From assembly GCF_030269325.1 (NCBI RefSeq), contig NZ_BSTD01000009.1, positions 186,001-250,000 on the forward strand: DNA of 64,000 bases. The letters are read 5' to 3'. Source of the DNA: Amycolatopsis sp. NBRC 101858. GTDB taxonomy: Bacteria > Actinomycetota > Actinomycetes > Mycobacteriales > Pseudonocardiaceae. Below, in pieces: positions 8,071 to 16,767 of the stretch (the first letter of the stretch is position 1; each line of letters starts with the position of its first letter). The translations under genes and the position numbers were made by a program. The notes under the pieces are model-generated. The model saw only the letters and a list, made by a program, of their open reading frames with translations. It was not told the origin of the DNA and did no database searches.

Positions 8071-9045
8071 ATGCTCAAACACGCCTCGATGCGCCGGCTC
8101 GCCGTGTTCGCACTCGTCCTCGCGCTGGTGAGCGCGTGCAACCAGCGTGGGGGGTCCGCCTCCGGCGGCACCGTCGAAAAGCCGGCGATCCGGGTCGCGA
8201 TCTTCTCCGCCGTCGACCTCGCCACCTTCTGGCTGGCCCAGGAGGGCGGCTACTTCAAGGCCGAAGGGCTCGACGTCCAGGCCGACACCGGCGCCAGCGG
8301 CCAGGAGGCGCTGACCCGGATGACGAACGGCCAGGACGACCTCGCGCTGTCCACCTACACCCTGTTCTTCCTGGCGAAGAACAACGGCACGGACGTGAAG
8401 CTCATCGCGGACGCCACCTCGGCGAGCCCGCGCAGCAACGAGCTGGTCACCGTGCCGAACTCGCCGGTCAAGACGGTGGACGACCTCGACGGCAAGCGGA
8501 TCGCCATCAGCTCGAAGAACGCCGCCTCGGACGTGCTGACCCGGTCGGTGATGCGCGACCACGGGATCGGCACCGAAAAGGTGCAGTGGGTGCCGATGCC
8601 GTTGCCGGAGATGGGGACCGCGCTGGCGCAGGGCCGCGTCGACGCCGCCTACCAGCCGGAACCGTTCCTCACGCAGTCGGCCAAGATCGCCGGCGCGTAC
8701 CCGGTCATCGACGCCGCCAGCGGCAGCACGCAGGGCTTCCCGCTCACCGGCTTCGGCGCGACGGGCAAGTGGGTCCAGGCCCACCCGAAGACGATGCTCG
8801 CGTTCCAGCGCGCGATGCTCAACGCCACGCGCGCCGCGGTCGACCGCGCGCGGATCGAGCCGCTCGTCGTCCGCAACGCCAAAGTGGACCAGGACATCGC
8901 GAGCCTGATGGTGATGCCCGCGTTCGGGTCCACCTTGGACGCCCGCCGCATCCAGCGGGTGCCGGATCTGTTGCAGCAGCTGGGTGTCGTCCAGACGAAG
9001 CTCGACGCCTCGTCGATGATCACGCCGCAGGCGAGCACCGGCTGA
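8071..9045 (+). CDS. NMT1/SsuA-type substrate-binding lipoprotein
   Basis: 324 aa, ATG preceded by GCGAGGAG. A lipoprotein signal ends in LVSAC, with the Cys lipid anchor at about residue 24. The mature domain follows the NMT1/thiamine-pyrimidine and nitrate/sulfonate/taurine binding family (TFWLAQEGGYFKAEGLDVQ, DDLDGKRIAISSKN, QGRVDAAYQPEPF). Such proteins deliver an organic ligand to an ABC importer of the SsuBC/TauBC type. No such permease or ATPase is adjacent; a hairpin terminator follows at once, so the gene is monocistronic and must work with a remote transporter. Confidence 0.85.
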   Translation: MLKHASMRRLAVFALVLALVSACNQRGGSASGGTVEKPAIRVAIFSAVDLATFWLAQEGGYFKAEGLDVQADTGASGQEALTRMTNGQDDLALSTYTLFFLAKNNGTDVKLIADATSASPRSNELVTVPNSPVKTVDDLDGKRIAISSKNAASDVLTRSVMRDHGIGTEKVQWVPMPLPEMGTALAQGRVDAAYQPEPFLTQSAKIAGAYPVIDAASGSTQGFPLTGFGATGKWVQAHPKTMLAFQRAMLNATRAAVDRARIEPLVVRNAKVDQDIASLMVMPAFGSTLDARRIQRVPDLLQQLGVVQTKLDASSMITPQASTG

Positions 9046-9061
9046 CCGGAGCCGGGCCGGG

Positions 9062-9095
9062 AAGGGCGGGTGCGCTGAAGAGCGCGCCCGCCCTT
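9062..9095 (+). terminator. Rho-independent-type terminator
   Basis: A strong hairpin 17 bp after the lipoprotein stop: AAGGGCGGG (9062-9070) pairs with CCCGCCCTT (9087-9095), and the inner GCGCT/AGCGC extends the stem to a GAAG-type loop. No long T run follows, as is usual in high-GC actinomycetes. Confidence 0.8.
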
Positions 9096-9277
9096 CTTGC
9101 GTCGTAAGGGCTTCTCCCGGTGGCCGGCCATCGCGAAATTCACGGACCGGTCACGAAGATCCGGTTTCCGGTGGTTCGCACCTTGACACGACCGGCGCCG
9201 CGCCCCACCCTCTTCATACCGACCGCGCGGTACGGCCTGGTCCACATAGTGGGACAGGGGAGACGGGAGAGTCGACG

Positions 9278-10084
9278 ATGACACTTCTTGGGGAGGCTCG
9301 GCCCGGCGAGGACCTGCTCGTGGTGGACGGCCTCACCGTGCGGTTCGGCGGGCTCACCGCGCTGCACGACGTCCGGCTGAGCGTCGACGCCGGCACCGTC
9401 GTCGGGGTCATCGGGCCGAACGGCGCCGGGAAGACCACGCTCTTCAACGTCATCTGCGGCTTCGTCCGGCCGCAGGCCGGCCGCGTGCTGTGGCGCGGCG
9501 AACCGCTCGTGCGGCAGCGTCCCGAACACCTCGCCGGGCTCGGGATCGTCCGCACCCTGCAGGGCCTCGGCCTCTTCGCCGGGCTGACCGTGCTCGAGAA
9601 CGTGATGGCCGGCGCGGGCCGGCACGCGAAGACCGGGGTGCTCCCCGCCCTCGTCGGTGCCGGGCGGTCGGCGCGCGACGAGGCCGGCCTGGCCGCGCGT
9701 GCCCGGGCGACGCTGGGTGAGCTGGGGATCGCCGACCTCGCCGACCGGCTGCCCGGCGTCCTGCCTTACGGAGTGCGAAAACGCGTCGCCCTCGCGCGGG
9801 CGCTGGTGGCCGAACCGGACCTGCTGCTGCTCGACGAACCCGCGAGCGGGCTCTCGGCCGCCGAGCTCGCCGAGCTCTCGACGTTGATCCTCTCGCTGCG
9901 GCGGCACATGGCGGTCGTGCTCGTCGAACACCACATGGACCTCGTCATGCAGGTCTGCGACCGCGTCGTGGTGCTCAACTTCGGCGAGGTGATCGCGGCG
10001 GGCACCCCGGCCGAGATCCAGGCCGACCCCCGCGTGACCGAGGCCTACCTCGGCGACCCCGCCGAGGAGGCGCCCGGTGCTTGA
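9278..10084 (+). CDS. livG: Branched-chain amino acid-type ABC importer, ATP-binding protein LivG
   Basis: 268 aa. Walker A GPNGAGKT, Q-loop region RTLQGLGLFAGLTV, the LivG-type degenerate signature PYGVRKRVALARAL, Walker B LLLLDEPASGLS and switch His in LVEHHMDLVM are all present. The family energises uptake of hydrophobic amino acids, amides or urea. First gene of a five-gene operon (two ATPases, two permeases, binding protein); its last 8 bp overlap livF. A TTGACA hexamer lies at 9183-9188 upstream, without an obvious -10 at the right spacing. Confidence 0.9.
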   Translation: MTLLGEARPGEDLLVVDGLTVRFGGLTALHDVRLSVDAGTVVGVIGPNGAGKTTLFNVICGFVRPQAGRVLWRGEPLVRQRPEHLAGLGIVRTLQGLGLFAGLTVLENVMAGAGRHAKTGVLPALVGAGRSARDEAGLAARARATLGELGIADLADRLPGVLPYGVRKRVALARALVAEPDLLLLDEPASGLSAAELAELSTLILSLRRHMAVVLVEHHMDLVMQVCDRVVVLNFGEVIAAGTPAEIQADPRVTEAYLGDPAEEAPGA

Positions 10085-10784
10085 GATCGACGAGCTTTCC
10101 GTGGCCTACGGCGCCGTCCGCGCGCTCGACGGCGTCGGCCTGGAGGTCGAACGCGGCGGGATCACCGCCGTGCTCGGCGCGAACGGCGCCGGCAAGACGA
10201 CGCTGCTGCGCACGATCAGCGGCCTGCAGCCGGCCCGCGGCGGCCGGATCCACTGGGACGGCAAGGACCTCACCGGCCTGGCACCCGACCGCATCGCCCG
10301 CGGCGGGGTCGCGCACGTGCCCGAAGGCGGCGGGGTGATCACCGAGCTGACCGTCGACGAGAACCTCCGGCTCGGCGCGTTGTGGCGGCGCGACCGCGCC
10401 GACCGCGAGGCCGCGCGCAAGGAGATGTACGAGCTCTTCCCGCCGCTGGAAGAACGTTCGGCGAAACCCGCCGCGACGCTGTCCGGTGGCGAGCGGCAGA
10501 TGCTGGCCATCGGCCGTGCCCTGATGAGCCGGCCCGAACTGCTGCTGCTCGACGAGCCGTCGCTGGGCCTCGCGCCGCTGATCACCGCGCGGATCATGGG
10601 CATCCTGCGGGACCTGCGGACCTCGACCGGGCTCACCGTGGTGCTCGTCGAGCAGAACGCGCACAGCGCGCTGTCCATCGCCGACAACGGGTACGTCCTC
10701 GCGCTCGGCAAGGTCGTGGCCGTCGACACGGCGGCCGAACTCCTGGCGGACGACGGCCTCCGCCACGCCTACCTCGGTTTCTGA
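10077..10784 (+). CDS. livF: Branched-chain amino acid-type ABC importer, ATP-binding protein LivF
   Basis: 235 aa from GTG 10077, overlapping the end of livG. Walker A GANGAGKT, signature LSGGERQML, Walker B LLLLDEPSLGLAP and the LivF-typical ending (AAELLADDGLRHAYLGF) are intact. It forms the heterodimeric ATPase with LivG. A 29-bp gap with ribosome site CAGGAGGT separates it from the permease gene. Confidence 0.9.
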   Translation: MLEIDELSVAYGAVRALDGVGLEVERGGITAVLGANGAGKTTLLRTISGLQPARGGRIHWDGKDLTGLAPDRIARGGVAHVPEGGGVITELTVDENLRLGALWRRDRADREAARKEMYELFPPLEERSAKPAATLSGGERQMLAIGRALMSRPELLLLDEPSLGLAPLITARIMGILRDLRTSTGLTVVLVEQNAHSALSIADNGYVLALGKVVAVDTAAELLADDGLRHAYLGF

Positions 10785-10813
10785 CCCACCCACCAGGAGG
10801 TGAACGGTCCGGT

Positions 10814-11665
10814 ATGCAGGAATTCCTCGACCTGACCCTCGGCGGGATCTCCGCCGGCGCGGTCTACGCGGCCCTCGGGCTCGCGCTGGTCATCATCTAC
10901 CGGGCCACCCGGGTGGTGAACTTCGCGCAGCCCGCCCTCGCCCTGATCTCGACGTACCTCGCGTACTCGGTGACGAAGGCGACGGGCAGCTACTGGCTCG
11001 GCTTCGCCGTCGCGATCGTGGCCGGGACGCTGCTGGGCGTCGCCACCGAACGGCTGCTGATCCGGCCGCTGCGGCACCGCTCCGAACTGAGCTCGATCAT
11101 CGTCACGCTCGGGCTTTTGCTGGTGCTGCAGGCGATCGCGGGCATGATCTGGTCCAACGAGCCGCTGGCGTTCCCGTACGCCTTCGACTTCGTCGGCCGG
11201 TTCTCCGCCAACGACCTGTTCGTGGTGCTGGTGGTGCTCGTGATCGCCGCACTCGTGCTGGTGGTGTTCAAGTACACGCCGCTGGGCCTGCGGATGCGCG
11301 CGGCCGCGTTCGCCCCGGAGGTGGCGCGCACGCTCGGCGTGCGGGTCGGGCTGATGCTCACCGTCGGCTGGGGCCTGGCGGCCGCGGTCGGCTCGCTGGC
11401 CGGGCTGCTCGCCACCCCGCCGTTCCTCTTCCCGAACGTGCTGGACGGCGTCTTCGTCTACGCGCTCACCGCGGCGGTGCTCGGCGGCCTGGACAACCCG
11501 CTGGGCACGATCGCCGGCGGGTTCGTCCTCGGCGTCGGGCTGTCCTACGTGTCCGGCTACCTCGGTCCCGAGATGGTGACGATCGCCGCGCTGGCCATCC
11601 TCATCGTCGTGCTCATCGTGCGTCCCAGCGGGTTGTTCGGCCGCGCGAAGGTGAGGCGGGTATGA
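10814..11665 (+). CDS. livH: Branched-chain amino acid-type ABC importer, permease LivH
   Basis: 283 aa integral membrane protein with about eight helices. The N-terminus (LTLGGISAGAVYAALGLALVIIYRATRVVNFAQPALALIS) is the standard LivH opening, and the EAA-like cytoplasmic loop lies near AFAPEVARTLGV. The stop overlaps the start of livM (ATGA). It pairs with LivM to form the membrane channel. Confidence 0.9.
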   Translation: MQEFLDLTLGGISAGAVYAALGLALVIIYRATRVVNFAQPALALISTYLAYSVTKATGSYWLGFAVAIVAGTLLGVATERLLIRPLRHRSELSSIIVTLGLLLVLQAIAGMIWSNEPLAFPYAFDFVGRFSANDLFVVLVVLVIAALVLVVFKYTPLGLRMRAAAFAPEVARTLGVRVGLMLTVGWGLAAAVGSLAGLLATPPFLFPNVLDGVFVYALTAAVLGGLDNPLGTIAGGFVLGVGLSYVSGYLGPEMVTIAALAILIVVLIVRPSGLFGRAKVRRV

Positions 11666-12723
11666 CCGTGCGCACGAGCCTTCCGGAAACCTCGGTGGCG
11701 ACGGTGAAGCAAAAGCGGGTGCTGCCGCCCCTGCTGCGCCACGTCCTGTTCGCGCTGGCCGCGTTCGCCCTCGTCGTGGTCCTGACCCTGGTCACCGACG
11801 AGTTCACCAACCTGCGGATCGCGACGATCGGCTACTACCTCATCGCGGTCGCCGGGCTGACCCTGCTCACCGGCCTCACCGGGCAGGTTTCGCTGGGCCA
11901 CGGCGCGTTCATGTTCATCGGCGCGTACACGGTGGCGCTGCTGGTGCGCCGGGTGCCGACGTTCCCGCTGTGGGCCGACCTGCTGCTCGCCTCGGCCGCC
12001 GGTGGGCTCGCCGGGCTGCTGGCCGGCGCCGCCGCGGCCCGGCTGCGCGGCCCGTACCTCGCCGGGGCGACGCTCGCGCTGGCCGTCGGGCTGCCCGCGC
12101 TGACCCGCCGGTTCCAGGACTTCCTGGGCGGCAGCAACGGACTCAGCTTCACCGTCCACAGCAGACCGGCCGGGATCGGCGTGCCCGAGCTGCGCTGGCA
12201 GACCTGGATCGTCTGGCTCAGCGTGCTCATCGCGCTGGTGCTGGTGGTCAACGTCGTGCGCGGCAAGCTCGGCCGGAACTTCCGCGCGGTCCGCGACGAC
12301 GAGGTCGCCGCGTCCCTGAGCGGGATCGCCGTCGGGCGCACGAAGATCCTCGCGTTCCTGATCAGCGCGGTGTGCGGCGGCCTGGCCGGTGGCCTGCAGG
12401 CGTTCCTGCTCGGCACCGCCGCACCCGGCTCGTTCACCCCCGCGCTGTCGCTGAGCCTGCTGGCCGCCGTGGTGCTGGGTGGGCTGGGCTCTCTCTGGGG
12501 TGCGCTGTGGGGCGCGGTCGCGCTCGTCTACTTCCAGGCCTGGTCCGAGGACCTCGCCGACGCCCTGCACCTGAACACCGACGTGGCCAACAACCTCCCG
12601 CTCGCGGTCTACGGCGTGATCCTCATCGTCGTCGTACTCGCTTTCCCGCGCGGCATCCAGGGTGGTTTCCGGCGCCTGCGCACGCATCTGAAGTCGCCCC
12701 GCCGAAAAGAAGGAGAGTCATGA
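11662..12723 (+). CDS. livM: Branched-chain amino acid-type ABC importer, permease LivM
   Basis: 353 aa, about nine to ten helices. LTGLTGQVSLGHGAFMFIGAY is the family hallmark, and the cytoplasmic coupling loop RDDEVAASLSGIAVGRTK is intact. An N-terminal extension of about 35 residues precedes the first helix. ATGA overlaps join it both to livH upstream and to the binding protein downstream. Confidence 0.9.
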   Translation: MTVRTSLPETSVATVKQKRVLPPLLRHVLFALAAFALVVVLTLVTDEFTNLRIATIGYYLIAVAGLTLLTGLTGQVSLGHGAFMFIGAYTVALLVRRVPTFPLWADLLLASAAGGLAGLLAGAAAARLRGPYLAGATLALAVGLPALTRRFQDFLGGSNGLSFTVHSRPAGIGVPELRWQTWIVWLSVLIALVLVVNVVRGKLGRNFRAVRDDEVAASLSGIAVGRTKILAFLISAVCGGLAGGLQAFLLGTAAPGSFTPALSLSLLAAVVLGGLGSLWGALWGAVALVYFQAWSEDLADALHLNTDVANNLPLAVYGVILIVVVLAFPRGIQGGFRRLRTHLKSPRRKEGES

Positions 12724-14033
12724 GAACCAGTAGGTACGGCGCGGGTTTCCTCGCCCTCGCCCTGACACTGACCGCGTGCGGCGGTGCGGGGGAGAGCGAC
12801 GGCGGCGGCCAGCAGGCCGCCGACTCGGCCGTCGGCGTCACGAAGGACACCGTCACCATCGGCACGCACCAGCCGCTGACCGGCCCGGCCGCGCCCGGGT
12901 ACAGCAAGATCTCCGTCGGCGCCCGCGCGGTGTTCCAGGCGATCAACGACGGTGGCGGGATCAACGGCCGCAAGATCGACTACAAGGTCGAGGACGACGG
13001 GTACAACCCGACGAAGACCGTCGAGGTCGTCAAGAAGCTCGTCCTGCAGGACAAGGTGTTCGCGATCGTCGGCGGGCTCGGCACGCCGACGCACTCGAAG
13101 GTCGTCGACTACCTGAACACCGAGGGCGTGCCGGACCTGCTGGTGTCCTCGGGCGCGCTGGCGTGGGACAACCCGCAGAAGGCGCCGATGACCTTCGGCT
13201 ACCAGCTGGACTACGCGCGTGAGGGCAAGATCCAGGGCAAGTACATCAAGGACAACTTCGCGGGCAAGAAGATCGGGTACTTCACGCAGAACGACGACAT
13301 CGGCCGGGACACCCAGGCGGGGCTCGACCAGTTCGTGAAGGACCAGACGGTCGCGCGGCAGGGCTACGACAGTGCCAACACCGACGTCACGCCGCAGCTG
13401 TCCGCGCTCAAGGCCGCGGGCGCCGAGGTCGTCGTCTGCGAGTGCATCCCGGCGTTCACCGCGCTGTCGATCCTGGCCGCGGCGAAGATCGGCTACAAGC
13501 CGCAGTTCGTCGTCAGCAGCATCGGCGCCGACCCGGCGACGCTGTCCGGGCTGCTGCAGGACTTCGCCAAGCGCGGCGGCGCGACCGTCTCGAGCGCGCA
13601 GCTGCTGTCCGGGCTGATCGGCACCGGCTACCTGCCCGACGTCTCGCAGACGTCCGACCCGTGGGTCGCCTACTTCAAGGGCATCCACGACAAGTACATC
13701 CCGAAGGAGCCGCTCACCAACACGCTGTTCTACGGGATGGTGCTGGGGTACACGTTCGGCCAGGCGCTGAAGGCCGCCGGGCCGGACCCGACGCGCCAGA
13801 AGATCGTCGAAGCGATGAGCTCCGGGCAGCTGAAGGGGCCGGGCCTCACGCCGTTCGGGTTCTCGAAGGACTCGCACTCCGGGTACACCGGCGGGTTCGT
13901 GTTCAAGATCAACCCGGACACCACGACGACGGTGATCCAGCCACCGTCGGTCACCGACCGGGGCACCGGGGCCATCACGCCGTACACCGGTGAACGCGCC
14001 ACTCCGGACCAGGTGAATCTGCTGGGTAAGTGA
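12720..14033 (+). CDS. Branched-chain amino acid/amide-binding lipoprotein (Peripla_BP_6)
   Basis: 437 aa. A lipoprotein signal ends LTLTAC, with the Cys at about residue 19. The mature domain is a type I periplasmic-binding fold of the LivJ/AmiC group (TKDTVTIGTHQPLTGPAAPGY, INGRKIDYKVEDDGYNP). Last gene of the importer operon; it captures the ligand outside the membrane. Specificity cannot be read from sequence. A hairpin follows the stop. Confidence 0.88.
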   Translation: MRTSRYGAGFLALALTLTACGGAGESDGGGQQAADSAVGVTKDTVTIGTHQPLTGPAAPGYSKISVGARAVFQAINDGGGINGRKIDYKVEDDGYNPTKTVEVVKKLVLQDKVFAIVGGLGTPTHSKVVDYLNTEGVPDLLVSSGALAWDNPQKAPMTFGYQLDYAREGKIQGKYIKDNFAGKKIGYFTQNDDIGRDTQAGLDQFVKDQTVARQGYDSANTDVTPQLSALKAAGAEVVVCECIPAFTALSILAAAKIGYKPQFVVSSIGADPATLSGLLQDFAKRGGATVSSAQLLSGLIGTGYLPDVSQTSDPWVAYFKGIHDKYIPKEPLTNTLFYGMVLGYTFGQALKAAGPDPTRQKIVEAMSSGQLKGPGLTPFGFSKDSHSGYTGGFVFKINPDTTTTVIQPPSVTDRGTGAITPYTGERATPDQVNLLGK

Positions 14034-14038
14034 GGAAC

Positions 14039-14070
14039 GGGCCGGCTCGTGGCGCCGCGCGGGCCGGCCC
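14039..14070 (+). terminator. Hairpin after the importer operon
   Basis: GGGCCGGC (14039-14046) pairs with GCCGGCCC (14063-14070), 5 bp after the binding-protein stop. Loop of 16 nt; no T tract. Confidence 0.6.
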
Positions 14071-14081
14071 GCCCGCTCACA

Positions 14082-14087
14082 TAGGGT
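14082..14087 (+). promoter_or_regulatory. Candidate leaderless -10 box of the TetR gene
   Basis: TAGGGT ends 6 nt before ATG 14094 and no Shine-Dalgarno sequence is present, so the transcript probably starts at or next to the start codon. Confidence 0.4.
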
Positions 14088-14093
14088 GAGAAC

Positions 14094-14660
14094 ATGAACG
14101 TGCGGGAGAAGGTCGTGCGGGCGGCAGTGCGCCTGTTCGCCGACAAGGGGTTCGAGGCCACGACGGTCCGCGAGATCGTCGAAGGGGCCGGCGTCACCAA
14201 GGGTGGGCTCTACCACTACTTCGAATCCAAGGACGACCTGCTCCTGGAGATCTACACCGCGATGCTGCGGATGCAGACCCGCCGGATGGTGACGATCGCG
14301 GAGTCGGACCTGCCGCTGCCGGAACGGCTGCACGCCATCGTCGCCGACGTCGTGACGACCAGCATCGCGGACCTCGACGCGGCGACGGTGTTCTTCCAGT
14401 CGTTCCCGCTGTTGGAGAAGAGCAAGCAGATCCAGGTGCGAGCCGAACGCCGCCGCTACCACGAGCGCGTGCGCGACCTCGTCGCCGAGGGGCAGCGCGC
14501 GGGCGTCTTCCGCGACGACGTCCCCGCCGACCTGGTGATCAACTACCACTACGGCGCGATCCACCGGCTCCACATGTGGTACCACGCGGACGGCCCGCTG
14601 ACGGGGGAGCAGGTCGGCGAGCACTTCGCGAACCTGATGCTGCGCAGCCTCCGTCCTTAG
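14094..14660 (+). CDS. TetR/AcrR-family repressor
   Basis: 188 aa. The N-terminal helix-turn-helix is canonical (AAVRLFADKGFEATTVREIVEGAGVTKGGLYHYFESKDDLL). The C-terminal part resembles the KstR2/FadR-type ligand domains (YHERVRDLVAEGQRAGVFRDDVPADLVIN), which often sense acyl-CoA thioesters. It sits 60 bp after the amino-acid importer and 21 bp before a GlxA-type regulator. A role in controlling either is inference. Confidence 0.85.
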   Translation: MNVREKVVRAAVRLFADKGFEATTVREIVEGAGVTKGGLYHYFESKDDLLLEIYTAMLRMQTRRMVTIAESDLPLPERLHAIVADVVTTSIADLDAATVFFQSFPLLEKSKQIQVRAERRRYHERVRDLVAEGQRAGVFRDDVPADLVINYHYGAIHRLHMWYHADGPLTGEQVGEHFANLMLRSLRP

Positions 14661-14681
14661 TGGACGATCTATCGTGGGGGC

Positions 14682-15620
14682 ATGCACATCGTGGCGGTCC
14701 TCGCGCTCGACCAGGTCGTCCCGTTCGACCTGGCGACGCCCATCGAGGTCTTCTCGCGGACGCTCCTGCACGGCGCACCGGCCTACGAGGTCCGGATCTG
14801 CGGTCCTTCGCGGGAACTGGACGCGGGGATGTTCACCTTGCGGCCGCCGTGGGACCTCTCGGGGCTGGCTGACGCCGACACGATCATCGTGCCGGGTCGT
14901 GCGTCGAACCCGCCGCTGCCGGCTTCGGTGATCTCGGTGTTGCGGTCGGCGGCGGCGCGGGGAGCGCGGATCGCGTCGATCTGCTCGGGGGCGTTCGTGC
15001 TGGCCGAGACGGGCCTGCTGGACGGCCTGCGCGCGACGACCCACTGGGCGGCGGCGCCCGAGCTGGCCCGGCTGTACCCGGCGGTCGAGGTCGACCCGGA
15101 CGTGCTGTACGTGGACAACGGGCAGCTCCTGAGCTCGGCGGGCGCGGCGGCGGGCCTGGACCTGTGCCTGCACCTGATCCGCCGCGACCACGGCTCGGCG
15201 GTGGCGGCTACGGCGGCCCGGTTGTCGGTGATGCCGTTGGAGCGCGAGGGCGGCCAGGCCCAGTTCATCGCGCACGACGCACCGCCGACGCCCCGCGGGT
15301 CCGAGCTGGAGCCGGTGCTGGCGTGGATGGAGGAGAACTGCGCGGCGGAGCTGACCCTGTCCGGCGTCGCGGCGCGGGTGGGGATGAGCACCCGGACGTT
15401 GAACCGCCGGTTCCGCGAGCAGACGGGAACGACGCCGTTGCAGTGGCTGCTGCGCGCCCGGGTCCGGCGGGCCCAGCACCTGCTGGAGGCGACGGGCGAG
15501 CCGGTGGACCGGATTGCGGCGCAGGTGGGGTTCGGGTCGCCGGGGGCGTTCCGGGAGCGGTTCAAGCGGGTGGTCGGGACGAGTCCGCAGGCTTATCGGG
15601 CGAGCTTCCGGGCGGTGTGA
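14682..15620 (+). CDS. GlxA-family regulator (DJ-1/PfpI domain plus AraC DNA-binding domain)
   Basis: 312 aa. Residues 1-190 form the DJ-1/PfpI amidase-like domain with the nucleophile-elbow Cys in ASICSGAFVLAE; residues 215-312 form the AraC double helix-turn-helix (SGVAARVGMSTRTLNRRFREQTG and DRIAAQVGFGSPGAFRERFKR). Such proteins activate neighbouring genes in response to small molecules; the DJ-1 domain is usually a sensor, not an enzyme. The gene ends 43 bp before a GNAT gene on the same strand. Confidence 0.9.
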   Translation: MHIVAVLALDQVVPFDLATPIEVFSRTLLHGAPAYEVRICGPSRELDAGMFTLRPPWDLSGLADADTIIVPGRASNPPLPASVISVLRSAAARGARIASICSGAFVLAETGLLDGLRATTHWAAAPELARLYPAVEVDPDVLYVDNGQLLSSAGAAAGLDLCLHLIRRDHGSAVAATAARLSVMPLEREGGQAQFIAHDAPPTPRGSELEPVLAWMEENCAAELTLSGVAARVGMSTRTLNRRFREQTGTTPLQWLLRARVRRAQHLLEATGEPVDRIAAQVGFGSPGAFRERFKRVVGTSPQAYRASFRAV

Positions 15621-15663
15621 AAACCACGCGACGCCGCTGCCGGTCGCGGCGATACTCGGGCCC

Positions 15664-16212
15664 GTGACGGACTTGCCACCTTGGCCCGCTTCCCCGCCCG
15701 CGTGCGACGGGATCTTCCTGCGCCCGTTCACCGACGCGGACGCCCACCTCGGCCTCGAGCTGGGCGAGGACCCGTACGTCCCGCTGATCGGCAGCCTCGC
15801 CGCCGACCCGACGCCGGCGCAGGCCCTCGAGTGGGTCCGGCGGCAGCCGACGCGGTACACCGACGGCACCGGGTTCTCGTTCGCCGTCGCGGACGCGGGA
15901 TCCGGGCGAGCGGTGGGGTCGGCCGGGCTGTGGCTGCAAGCTCTCGCGCACGGCCGCGCGAGCGCCGGCTACTCGGTCTCGCCCGCCCACCGCGGTCGCG
16001 GGGTGGCCACCAGCGCGATCAAGGCCGTCACGGCGTTCGCGTGGACGATCCCGGCGCTGCACCGGATCGAGCTGTACATCGAGCCGTGGAACACCGGGTC
16101 GTCCCGGGCCGCGCACGCCGCGGGGTACGCGCGCGAGGGAGTGCTGCGCAGTCACCAGGAGATCGGCGGCACACGGCGGGACATGGCGCTCTACGCGGCG
16201 ATCCGGGCCTGA
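15664..16212 (+). CDS. GNAT-family N-acetyltransferase
   Basis: 182 aa from GTG 15664. It has the RimJ/RimL-type layout: FLRPFTDADAHLGLELG at the start, acetyl-CoA pyrophosphate loop SPAHRGRGVATSAIKAV, and ELYIEPWNTGSSRAAHAAGYAREGVLRSH at the end. Substrate unknown; relatives acetylate protein N-termini or small amines. The frame is open upstream into the GlxA gene, but sequence similarity begins only here. Confidence 0.85.
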   Translation: MTDLPPWPASPPACDGIFLRPFTDADAHLGLELGEDPYVPLIGSLAADPTPAQALEWVRRQPTRYTDGTGFSFAVADAGSGRAVGSAGLWLQALAHGRASAGYSVSPAHRGRGVATSAIKAVTAFAWTIPALHRIELYIEPWNTGSSRAAHAAGYAREGVLRSHQEIGGTRRDMALYAAIRA

Positions 16213-16213
16213 G

Positions 16214-16612
16214 CTATTCCGCGCTGCGCAGCAGGATGTCCCGCATCGAGCCCATGCCGTACTTGTCCACCGTGCTCGACAGCTCCGCGACTTCGCGCAG
16301 CAGCGGCCCGATGTCCACGCCCGCCGCGCGCGCCTCGGTGCAGATGTCGTTCAGCCTCAAGATTTCGTCTCGCGTGTCGCGGCCGTGGTCGCAAGCCGAC
16401 AGGTGCAGGAGCCGGGTGCGGAAGCTCGCTCGCGGGAGGTGGGTGGCCCAGGTGAACGTCGGGTACCGGTCGAACAACGCGCGGATGGCGGCCCGGGCTT
16501 CGTCGTCGCCGCGCTCGTAGTGCTTCAGCAGTGCCCTCAGCACCTGCTGCGCTTCCTCGCGAGGCTTGCCGCCTGCGGTGTCCAGCCGGGCGACCCTCTC
16601 CTCGAGTTCCAC
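16214..16612 (-). CDS. Hypothetical protein, 132 aa
   Basis: Starts at GTG 16612 (MELEERVARLDTAGG). Charged, mostly helical, without signal or membrane segments; contains ALLKHYERGDDEARAAIRALFDRYPTFTW, which looks like a helical-repeat protein, and a Cys/His pair in LSACDHGRDTRDEIL. I do not recognise the family. The stop lies 1 bp from the convergent GNAT stop. Confidence 0.65.
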   Translation of the reverse strand: MELEERVARLDTAGGKPREEAQQVLRALLKHYERGDDEARAAIRALFDRYPTFTWATHLPRASFRTRLLHLSACDHGRDTRDEILRLNDICTEARAAGVDIGPLLREVAELSSTVDKYGMGSMRDILLRSAE

Positions 16613-16767
16613 GGCTCACCGTAACCGGTAAGGTCGGGACCATGTCGAGCCCCGAAGCGTCCAGGGTGGGGCCGCCGGTCATGCCGGTGGCCCGGTAACT
16701 CCCGCACGCCCGGGTCCCGGGTGACCACGAAGCGTCCACCGTCTTCGTGCTCCCTGGAGTCTTCGCT

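Noticed and set aside
7859..8131. 90-aa plus frame before the lipoprotein gene
   Set aside because: No ribosome site, no family, enters the lipoprotein gene in another frame, and spans the candidate promoter.
12609..15869. 1086-aa minus-strand frame over the binding-protein, TetR and GlxA genes
   Set aside because: Shadow; all three plus-strand genes have family motifs and starts.
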